A stretch of 64,000 nucleotides of DNA from Henckelia pumila (lineage: Eukaryota > Streptophyta > Magnoliopsida > Lamiales > Gesneriaceae): contig NC_133123.1 of assembly GCF_033568475.1 (NCBI RefSeq), forward strand, positions 136,112,242-136,176,241, written 5' to 3'. How positions within the stretch are numbered: the first letter of the stretch is position 1; every line of letters begins with the position of its first letter. Shown piece by piece: positions 36,969 through 46,719 of the stretch. The notes below the pieces were generated by a model. It was not told the origin of the DNA. It did no database searches and saw only the letters and a list, made by a program, of their open reading frames with translations. The position numbers and the translations under genes were made by a program.

Positions 36969-37322
36969 TTATGCATGCTCAACCACAGGACGGGCCAGGC
37001 TATCGGGCTTGGACATGGATCTGGGCCCGGGACAGTAATAGCGGCATTTACAATACATTTCGGCCTCAGGCGACAGTTGACAATAACTAAGGATGACCAT
37101 GTCACGCCCGAATTTGCTTTGGCATGTTGCGTAGCAATCCTGACCATATCCTTCTGAATATTTATCACAATCCGGCGACCGCCACGAAATGAAACACTCT
37201 CTCTCGGGCCTGGGCCCGGGCCTCCTCCCGTGAACCAATACTGTTTCCATTACAAATATCATCATTAATATTATTAATAATAATACTGCAACTGATGATG
37301 CTTTTGAAATTAGCTTTCCCAT
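36969..37322 (-). CDS. Defensin-like secreted cysteine-rich peptide (copy 2)
   Basis: A 117-aa paralogue of the gene at 34331, same strand. The signal peptide (about 1-32) is well conserved (MGKL, KASSVAV, LMMIFVME). Cysteines lie at 43, 52, 63, 67, 81, 91, 93 and 97, again with C-x3-C and C-x-C as in CS-alpha-beta peptides. Loops between cysteines differ in length and sequence from copy 1. The mature N-terminus is Arg/Pro-rich (RRPGPRPER), and the tail PGPRSMSKPDSLARPVVEHA differs too. Conserved signal and framework cysteines with changing loops is the usual pattern of fast-evolving secreted defence or recognition peptides. Nothing suggests it is broken. Confidence 0.8.
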   Translation of the reverse strand: MGKLISKASSVAVLLLIILMMIFVMETVLVHGRRPGPRPERECFISWRSPDCDKYSEGYGQDCYATCQSKFGRDMVILSYCQLSPEAEMYCKCRYYCPGPRSMSKPDSLARPVVEHA

Positions 37323-38124
37323 CTGCTTGCTGATTCTTTTTAGTCAAGTATTTATTTATATTAATTTTTTGAATCTGTTTTTAGTCAAATAATACTGCCT
37401 CTATCTGTGTGTGTATATATATGGAAAAACACATTCAAAATATAATTCTAGAGGTTTCAGTAAGAATCTTCTTGTAAGATTTTTATTTGTATTTCGATGC
37501 ACGTCAAGTCAAATATTTCGTATATATCTTTTATTCTGAGCTCGGGATTGTGGATTGCATATATGATATTTCATTTTGAATTTTCAAATTAAGTTTTCAT
37601 AATATATCTACTTTTTTTAACTAGAATATTTTAAGAAAGAAATATTTCGTTTTAATGCACACAATTAAATTTATTAATACTTGTCAAATTAAAGATATTG
37701 CCACATGCTGTGAAAACTTTGATTTGAATTGACAACCGGACGTAACCAAATGAGTATGGACTTGCGATCAACAAAATTTTAATAGGGTTAATTTTAAATA
37801 TTTATTTTTTTTTGTATGAACTTCATTCTAAATATGGAATTGAAGAATAAAGAATAAATTGCACGATTTATAGCAAGATTGATAGGTGAAAAGCTGAAAG
37901 CATCTTAAATTTTTAATTGGTGTGTTTAAGTGTTGATTTGGAAAATGGAGCTATATTTGTATTTTGTTCTTTATATTTGGGTAACTGGTTAATTAAATAT
38001 GTACTTGATATATACATAAAATTTTATATTCATTATTAAATTCAACGCCCCAATTCTTAATTTTATTTACATACCAAATGGATTATTCTATCAGAATTAT
38101 CATCATATAATTAAACTTTAATTA

Positions 38125-38130
<6 letters not shown>

Positions 38131-38163
<33 letters not shown>
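38131..38163. repeat. (AT)n microsatellite
   Basis: AT dinucleotide run in the spacer between defensin-like copy 2 and the endoglucanase 3' end. Confidence 0.9.
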
Positions 38164-38166
<3 letters not shown>

Positions 38167-38272
38167 CATGCATTAATGCATATATATACACGATATATAT
38201 TTATTGACAACATATATAGATAGGACTATATGAAAATATGAATATTGGCCATTGGGCACTTAATTATTAGTT

Positions 38273-38939
38273 CTAAGAGGCAAAGAAGGCCAAGGGTCCA
38301 ACAATGGCAGCATTAATATACGTCGCAGGTTCGGAATGAGAGAAATCCGTTCGATCGTCGGAGTAAAAATCATTCTGATCCGGACCTCCAACAACGGCTC
38401 CGGTGAGGGTATTCGGGTTCGGATTTGGTGTGTAATAGAATGGTTGGAACCCTGCCTCACACCCGAACGGCTGCGGTCGAACTCGTACCGAAGGCAGCGA
38501 GGATCCTCTGTGGTGAATTCGTTTTGGATAATTTGCACCATATCCCACCATGTATGACATTTTCATTGGATTTTCCCCAAGTATATAGTCCATCTGCACG
38601 CATAGTTTAAAGGGGTCGTATGATGTTAAAAATTAAAAGGCTTTAGTGATATATATATATATATATATATGGAAAATAAGTTTTTTGGTCCATTCACTTG
38701 TGCATGTTTTGGTTTTGGTCCATTAATTTTTTCGATGTGAGTTTTAGTACCCTAACTTTGCATTTTCAGTGTTTTTTGGTCCAACTGGATACGTGCCAAT
38801 TTTTGATTGGTCCATGGCTGATGACATAGATCAATCAGAAGTTGACACGTATGCAGTTGGACCAAAAAACACTGAAAATGCAAAGTTAATATATCAAAAC
38901 TCATATAAAGAAAATTAGTACCGGACCAAAAAACTTATT

Positions 38940-38983
<44 letters not shown>

Positions 38984-40974
38984 CAATCGCGTACTTGTTT
39001 TCTGGCTAGGCTTCGTAAGGTCTGTTGCGTGACTCGAAGTTGGTTTCCGCAGTAGAAAGAGTTGTTGGAAGTGGCCATGTATTTGGAGTACGTGGTGAGC
39101 AAGAAGGAAATGGAGGTGACATATTGGAGATTACTTTGACTCAGTTTCCACATCAATCCTCCTGCTGTGTACTGTGTCGTGGATGAAGGCGAGTTTGGTA
39201 GTATTCTGCAAATGAACTCTTCGGTCCGCTGCCTGAAATTTTCGAATCCCTTGTTCTTATCCACCAAATTTCTCTGCATGCATGGTCAATATCAATGTTA
39301 ATTTTCATGCAAAATTTGATTTTATAACTTTCCAAATTAAAGCAAACGGGAATCATGCACGCACCCTGGCAAGGAGAACACGAGCGCCTGCATACTTGTT
39401 GTCCCAGCTGAATATGTCGGTTCCATCGTTGGCCCCCAATGATCTTATCACGTTCACGTAATAAGCATCGTTTGTAGCTCTAAAAAGCCATGCAGCTCCC
39501 CATAACAACTCATCCTGATAATCATTAATTAATTATATAAGGATTTGCAAGGGATATGATTTGATGCTCCTAATTAATTGATAGAGTGTTCAAGTTGGTA
39601 GAGTAGATGAACTATTGGCCAAATGTCAGCCTTCTTGGACTAGCCTGTCACAAAGGACTTGCCTAGTGTGGTTTATCTGGAGGCTATTGCGTTAGTTTGG
39701 GGGGTTATCCAGTGCACACCGAAGGTATCGGTTGCGGGTTCCCACATAAAAAAAAAAAAAAAAAAAAAAGGATATGATTTGATATTTTGATCGTATATGG
39801 TGTGGGATAGAGAGGTACCGTATAGCCAGAATAAGAGCAATAAAATGGGCAAACGGCGGAGCCGAGCGAGTCGCTGTATGAACCTCTGTATTTCAAAGCG
39901 AAATCCATGACATTCCTTGCAGTTATGAGAAGTGATCTTGAATAATTTGGGTCAACTTTCCGAAAGACGATGGAGGCAGCAGCCAAAGCAGCCGCGGTTT
40001 CTCCGGCCACGTCGGATCCGGGATTGCTCGGAGACACGGAATAAACACTCCGAGCCGGATTACTGGCGGCGTCCATATCCTCAGGCCTTATCCAACACCT
40101 GTGGTCCGCATTTGGATCCCCCACGCCAACGTAAAGCTTACCGGGCGTGGCCCTGGCACACTTCAAAAGGTAGTCGGCGGCCCAGCGGATCGCCGCCCGA
40201 GTTTCTGGTAACTGTGGCCCTAGTTTCCTAGCGTACTCCATCGCCCCCCATGATAACATCGTGGTCGTGAAGGCCATCGGAAAGTTGAACTTGACGTTGT
40301 CTCCCCCATCATAATATCCACCGGTTAAGTCCACCTAGGTAAACATGTTGTTAAAAAAATAAATTAAACCCGAAAACTAACTCAATGTGGTAGGATTATC
40401 TTTGTCTATATATTAAAATCCCAAGATATTTACTCAACTGATGTGAGACACAACTAACACATCTCTCATGAACGAAATGAGTACTAGAACGTGGGATCTG
40501 ATCACATGTTAAAATTTGCATTTGGACCTAACTCAACCTCAAAAGCTAGCTCAAGGGGGTAGATAGCATGTTAGGTTATACACAGTTACGTACACGTTAT
40601 ATTTGAAGTTATAAAACTATTTCATTGAAGAGATCTTTCTATTAGTATGCGAGATAATTTTAAATTAAAACTAAGAGGTAACAGATAATCGTGTGCAAAA
40701 AAGGGTATATATTTTGAGGAAGAAAAAGATATGCAAACATAGAATGAGATTGTACATGGGCTGGTTGACCATCCAAAAGTGCAGAATCGACCCTCCAAGT
40801 AATTTGTTGAGCCGGGGGTGGAGGGAGCCTTCCTGATCTCTGGCCTTGGAAGAACAAAAGGGACTTTGCAAGTGCATCCCTATAATTGGGATTATTATTC
40901 CCGGCTTCCACTATTGTACAAAATTTGCAGAGTACGAAGCAACTGGTTAATAACAAGAAGATCAGAGAGGTCAT
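38273..40974 (-). CDS. Endo-beta-1,4-glucanase, GH9 class B
   Basis: Secreted cellulase-type enzyme that cuts beta-1,4-glucan in the cell wall. Five exons join in phase: 40974-40756, 40334-39819, 39514-39365, 39273-38995 and 38593-38273, giving 494 aa, normal for class B. I chose the ATG at 40974 because [18 protein letters not shown] is a clean signal peptide and the TATA box at 41071-41077 puts transcription start near 41045. In-frame ATGs at 41016 and 41055 are alternatives; the last is probably not transcribed. Catalytic residues are present: D82 and D85 in [12 protein letters not shown], the H415-H416-R417 motif, and E476 in [10 protein letters not shown]. There is no C-terminal carbohydrate-binding module and no N-terminal anchor, so not class C or A. 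Odd: the usual WRGDSGLNDG reads [10 protein letters not shown]. Introns 1, 2 and 4 carry mobile elements. Confidence 0.93.
38672..38942. mobile_element. Long-arm hairpin MITE in GH9 intron 4
   Basis: A 271-bp near-palindrome. GAAAATAAGTTTTTTGGTCC at the left end is matched exactly in reverse at the right end. The arms pair over most of their length (TAACTTTGCATTTTCAGTGT, TTTTTTGGTCCAACT) around a centre near 38810. It sits in a (TA)n tract, so the target duplication cannot be read. The transcribed intron would fold into a long hairpin, a possible source of small RNAs. Confidence 0.75.
39566..39769 (+). mobile_element. tRNA-derived SINE in GH9 intron 2
   Basis: A 204-bp insert with a 14-bp perfect target duplication GGATATGATTTGAT (39552-39565 and 39770-39783) and a poly-A tail (39750-39769). 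The head AGTTGGTAGAGTAGATGAACT resembles a pol III A box. The body ends GCACACCGAAGGTATCGGTT and GCGGGTTCCCAC before the tail. It belongs to the same family as the element at 49988-50205. It is antisense to the host gene and ends about 35 bp from the exon 2 donor site. Confidence 0.85.
40365..40560 (-). mobile_element. Decayed TRIM related to the one at 20319
   Basis: In GH9 intron 1. It shares ACTAACTCAA, CTTTGTCTATATATTAAAA and GGACCTAACTCA..CTCAAAAGCTAGCTCAAG with the whole TRIM in eIF2D, and GGGATCTGATCA stands where the PBS would be. It is much more diverged and only partly present, so it is an older insertion. Confidence 0.6.
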
Positions 40975-41070
40975 TGAATTGTTGGCACCATTCCTTATAA
41001 ATATTATCATTGTCATCCTTTCAATTGACCCAATCTCCGAGGATATTAGGTACATGCATGCTGGCCGGCT

Positions 41071-41077
41071 TTATATA
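41071..41077 (-). promoter_or_regulatory. TATA box of the GH9 gene
   Basis: TATATAA within GCCTATATAAAG on the minus strand, about 100 bp before the chosen start codon. It argues against the most upstream in-frame ATG. Confidence 0.6.
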
Positions 41078-41089
41078 GGCGAGAAACGT

Positions 41090-42127
41090 AAATTTAGGCT
41101 TTTGCAATCAAGTGAAGTTAACTTTTGTTAATTAATGTAATAATTGATACATACTTATATATTCACTCACACGCATCGGTTGTATGTGTACGTAGACTTG
41201 AGTGTTTTCAAACTTAAAATATGGATTTTATTAATCATATGTATCCGAAGTCTACACATCTTTTCTTGGTTACGAAATGTCCGAAATTAGTACGATCGAA
41301 TTGCGCCAACCAAATTAGTGGAGTATGTATACCCGAGACAAATGCCTTCAAAATATGACCTCGAGCTAGGAGGGAGGGGGGGAAAATTACGCCCATAATA
41401 TATGCTTCTTGCAAGAAACGAAATGTCGCACGTACGCCTTTGATCGCGGAGCCCTAACTTTATATTATTATTACTTAAATTAAACAATATATTCAATATC
41501 TTAGGATACATATTATGGCCCGTTCTTTATGGCTAAGATTTTGATTTTTCTTCCAGCCTTTAATTTGGAAAATTTTATATCCACGAAAACTTGAATTTAA
41601 GTCATAAGATGATTGGTTTTGACACAGACAAATTGTGTATAATAATAGCCTTTTTAGTATGTCTAAAACATAAAAGCTTCCCTGTGTAATCACATTTTTG
41701 CATTAATAAGGTTTTGCATGTATTTACAGAATTGTGATTTTAAGGTAATTAAGTTTCTAATTAATTTCCCATCTTTATGGGCGCATAAAAATATTACGAC
41801 GCCACATTAATATATGTAAAATGATAAAAATAAATAAATAAGTAAATAAATATAGGGCTAGTGCAATGAAAAATGGTGGGTCAACTGGTTATTTTAAATC
41901 TCAAGAGTTAACGTCGGCTTTAAAGATAAATTAATTGGATCAAATTAAAGGATCGGAAATGTATATGTGATCATGGTGTTAGCGAAAAGTTGAAGCAAAT
42001 GGGGCCTTCGAATACTCGAGTTTATATTTTGTTTTTTAAAATGTTAAATATATCATTCAAAAAAAATGTTAAATATAAATGCTATTAATATTTACAATGC
42101 ATTAGATTTTTTTTTAATTCTACGTTG

Positions 42128-42183
<56 letters not shown>

Positions 42184-44420
42184 GAAAAAGTGGTTACCAC
42201 TATTTATTCCACTCTAGCTAGCTAGGTTCTTAGGAATGTAAGTGTTTGCAATAATTAAAAAAATTATTATTGGTTTTTGGCTTAAACAGATAAGTTTAGT
42301 GTGTTTACTTAAGTCCATATTTTGTGATAATTTAGCTTATAATTTAACTGAAATATAGAAGTAATGTTTACAAATGCTTAAAACTGAATATGATATTTTT
42401 TTACAAAAGTTTGAATTGCCGGAAACTAGTGTGATGTACTGATGTTGTTTCTGCTTCTGCAAAGAGATTCTGGTTATTTTTTGTATACAAATCATTTATT
42501 TATAAAAAATTGTCAATTCTTTTTACAAACACATCCCATTCTAATTTTTTCTACTTATTCATAATCTATTATTTTAATCATTTCTACAACAAAACTTTGC
42601 AAACACTACTGTCGTAGGATTAATAGACTTAAATAAAATTCCATTTCAGGCATGAGAATTAAAATTCGTTGCGGCCAAAGTTTAATATTTGTACTGAAAA
42701 ACGGCTCTTGTTGGAAGTGATTATTAATTAAGGGTGTATTGATTCTAGATTTTTAATGACTATTGTGGAGTTTTAAAGTTTAGAGGTATTCAATCTAGTT
42801 TTTTATATACTCAATAAAAGTTTAGTGGTATTCAAGATGAACATTTATAGAGTTTTAAAAATTCATTTGATATTCAAACTTGAATTTTTAAAAACTCAAT
42901 AAAAATCTGGAGGTATTCAAAATGTCAATAAACTTTTAAAAACTCCATAAAATTCTATTAAGTACGAGAATTAAAACCTTAAGTACAACAATAAAACGTT
43001 AAAAATGATCATTGAAAAGAATTCATGCGTGGTGGATGCATATCATAACGAATTGGGCTAGACCGCTTCTCCTCTGGGTTACAATAAGTAATAGGCCAGT
43101 GCCCAGTGGGTTGTGTATCAATTGATGAGCCCAATACAATAATACACAAATTAAAGTGGCATGTATTATATTATTATTTTTTTAATTTTTTAATTTCTAT
43201 TATTGTTATTATTATTATCATTATTATATTTATATTTATATATTTAAAAGTAGGGTTGCACATGGTTGTCCTGATTTTTATAAAATAGTAGTAATTAATA
43301 TATATATATATATATATAGTTACAATATATACACTACATGAATATGATTTTAAAACAACCCACATGGATAAGCACGTGACTTGAAAGTCCTTGTGTTCTA
43401 AATTTAGCAACTCTTCCATGATTTCTTAAACTCAACTTCGATTTCAAGCCAACTCCATCTTCGAATTTCCTTTTCCTCCGTCATATGACATATTTATTCA
43501 TCGATATATTTATATGAATACATTTTATTTGTACATGTACGTGTACATGTGTTTCTGTATAGACATGTATTATGAATATGCATACAACATACACGCATAT
43601 ATCGGTTATGCCTTATATTGAAATTTGCATGAAATTAATTAAAACCCAATCGCTTATATAATTGATTTGATTGAATTATTCCAACAAAATAGAGACATGG
43701 AAAATTTGTGATTTTTTGATCATATATATTTCTCAATTTGCAATTTTGATCTTCTATTTTATCAACGTTCATATTTAGCCCGCGTTATTTGTTATTCTGG
43801 TCAATTTTTCAACACAATGTTGATATGGTATCAACGTCATATTATCCAAGTGTGCAGTCCTACATCAGAACTCCAGATGAAAAACGACTAAAATTGCAAA
43901 AAAATCGAAGATACAACATGACTGGTTAAAATTAAATTTTGGTAACACATAGGATGGAAAATCCCACGAGACAAATATACCGAAGGACCATTATGACTTT
44001 GCTGAAAATATATAGTTGGTATCTAGGTCGATCGATCAAATTTTTGAAACAATAATAAGTAACTTAAATTGGTAAATATTTGGATTTTTAGTTAATTAGA
44101 AGAAATAGTATTTGCATATACGTGACAGACTTAAAATCTAGATCATATCTGAAGTTCCGCCCCAACTAACTATGCACACTTTCAAAATTTACAAGAAATA
44201 GCATTGCATATACGTGACATGGTATACGTATGTGTTTGCTTGTATATATAAATATATACACTTTTTATCTTCTTTGCTTAAAGGGGGAATTGAAAAAAAA
44301 AGGAGTACGTTAAATTGGTCATCCACCGTTATATTTTTATACTCCACCGAAACTTTCATCTTTTCCCGCAACAAATAACATTTTTCTAGTTTATATTTCT
44401 ATATTTAGTATCCTCCATAT
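41090..44420. other. Divergent spacer between GH9 and mannanase genes
   Basis: AT-rich, about 3.4 kb, shared upstream region of two divergently read wall hydrolases. It holds a long (ATT)n microsatellite and a MITE-like tract near 42730-42965 (repeated GGTATTCAA and AAAACTC words). No gene seen. Confidence 0.55.
42129..42183. repeat. (ATT)n microsatellite
   Basis: About 18 uninterrupted ATT triplets. Confidence 0.95.
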
Positions 44421-44423
44421 CAG

Positions 44424-44431
44424 TATAAATA
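44424..44431 (+). promoter_or_regulatory. TATA box of the mannanase gene
   Basis: TATAAATA about 97 bp before the start codon, which puts transcription start near 44455. Confidence 0.6.
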
Positions 44432-44520
44432 CTCATGCATGCAACCAACTACTAATCACAACTACTCAAATCAACTAACCTCTTCAAACAAATACATACT
44501 CCATCGAGTGTTACGCTAAA

Positions 44521-46227
44521 ATGGCTGCTTCTTGTTTCATTGCAAGAAGGGCCTTCGTTAATTTTTACGATCGTTTGCTTCTTTTGGCCATTCTTATTGG
44601 TAGCTGCGGCAACATGGTCCTGTGTGACAATGTTGACAACAAGAACTTGGGGTTCGTCAGAACAAGAGGCCCTCATTTTATCCTGAATGGCTCGCCCTTT
44701 CTGTTCAACGGGTTCAACTCGTATTGGATGATGCACGTGGCGGCCGACCCGAGCGAGAGATACAAAGTTTCTGAGGTGTTGAGAGAAGCCTCGGCCGCCG
44801 GTCTCACTGTTTGCAGGACTTGGGCTTTCAGCGACGGCGGCGATCGCCCTCTGCAGATATCCCCTGGAACCTATGACGAACGTGTTTTTCAGGTAATACC
44901 ATGAATACACAGTCGAACTAGAGATTTATATATCACAAGCTAATAGATTCTTACACGTATGTATTCAGGGTCTTGATTTTGTGGTCTCCGAAGCAAGAAA
45001 GTATGGGATTCGTTTGATCTTGAGCTTCGTGAATAACTACGATGATTTCGGGGGGAAGAAGCAGTACGCTGCATGGGGTCGGAATGCGGGTGGTTCGGGC
45101 CAACAGATTAACAGTGATGATGATTTTTACACGCATCCACTTCTCAGAGATTACTACAAGAACCATATCAGGGTGTGTCCCTATTATACACGTATAAATC
45201 TCTCAGTTGAAAATATTATCAACTAATTAATTAATTGATTGCTATCCATATTTGTCTGCAGAGAGTTGTGACAAGATTGAACACGATAACCAGAATTGCT
45301 TACAGAGATGATCCCATAATCATGGCGTGGGAACTCATGAATGAACCCCGTTGCCAGGCTGACTATTCTGGAAAGACTGTTAATGTTCGTATGTTCAATA
45401 ATTAGCTAGTAATAATAACAGCATCGATCAACATTAATCAATCAATTTATTACATTTTATAATCTTAAATGATTCTACAAATGCAGTTTTGGGTTCAAGA
45501 AATGGCAAGTTTTGTGAAATCCTTGGACAGAAAGCACTTGGTAGAGATAGGCATGGAAGGGTTCTACGGAGACACGATGCCCGAAAGGAAGGAAATTAAC
45601 CCTGGGTACCAAGTGGGAACAGATTTTATTAGTAACAATCTTGTCCCGCAGGTCGATTTCGCTACGATACATGCATACCCAGACGTTTGGTCAGTTGGAA
45701 TATTACCCATTTTTACAATCTTTGGAGTAATCTAGAAATGATAAATACTTGATCTTTTAAGATTGCATTACAGGTTATCTGGTAAAAGTGAAAACGAACA
45801 AATGGGATTTATGGATAAATGGATGTGGAATCATTTTGATGATTCAAGGAGAATCTTGAAGAAACCACTAGTAATGGCTGAATTCGGAAAATCCAGCAAA
45901 GACCCGGGATTCAGTTTGAATGAAAGAGACTTGTTCATGGGCAATGTGTACAGAGACACATACAGATTTGCGAGGTTGACTGGAGGTACTATGAGCGGAA
46001 GCTTGGTGTGGCAGATAATGGCACAAGGCATGGATTCCTACAATGATGGATACCAAATTGTTTTATCAGAGAGCCCTTCAACGGCCGGGGTCATTTCAAG
46101 GCAATCTCATGCCATGAATGCCTTGTCTCACTTGCTCAACGGACCTCACTCCGTTGATCGTGTGAATGGAGCCGATAAGATCGCCCGCGGGCATCTCCAT
46201 CATCGACACCATGGCAAAAGAACATAA
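44521..46227 (+). CDS. Mannan endo-1,4-beta-mannosidase (GH5 family 7)
   Basis: Secreted hydrolase that cuts beta-1,4-mannan and galactoglucomannan in walls, used in growth, germination and cell separation. Five exons join in phase: 44521-44892, 44969-45172, 45262-45384, 45487-45689 and 45774-46227, giving 451 aa. An N-terminal hydrophobic segment ([17 protein letters not shown], about 19-37) is the signal peptide. Family motifs: [48 protein letters not shown], the acid/base E220 in [16 protein letters not shown], and the nucleophile E337 in VMAEFGKS. The C-terminal 20 residues are His/Arg-rich and less usual. All catalytic residues are present. It is divergent from the GH9 gene. Confidence 0.94.
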
Positions 46228-46719
46228 TGCAAGACACATGAAGAACAATTCAGCTCCATGATAGTTTCAAGAAATTATATCGTTTGTTGTTACAATAAAA
46301 TCGACCCAAAGGCGATTGAGGTCTTATTTAGCAAGTTTTATGATATCTTTATTTAATGTATGTAACGTGTCATGCACACGAAATCTTATTTACCGGTGAT
46401 GAAACTAATTTGGTTTCCCCAATGATATATTCAATATTGTCATTGCAATAGCTAGCACAATAGCTATAAGTAGAAATCAGAGTTTTCGAAGAAATTATCA
46501 CAAGTAATCTTGACGATAAACATACTCCACATTGGTCAGGAGTTCGTTTTAGATACATATATTCGCCTTCTGATGTGCATTAACTAAAATAAAGCAAACC
46601 TCTAATCTAACAGTTTGATACACTCACAGATTATACACAACCAGAACAACCACATGTTTCCTTCTTCTCTGTTTATGGTAACAATGTAAACAATGCATAG
46701 GACCAGGTAAAATGCGGGC
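46228..46719. other. Convergent 3' region of mannanase and DUF6821 genes
   Basis: About 490 bp. It starts as mannanase 3' UTR, with AATAAAATC near 46294 as a possible poly-A signal. Nothing else seen. Confidence 0.55.

Noticed and set aside
36847-37038. Lys-rich 63-codon frame antisense to defensin-like copy 2
   Set aside because: Starts in a poly-A tract and runs opposite the real gene; no independent support.
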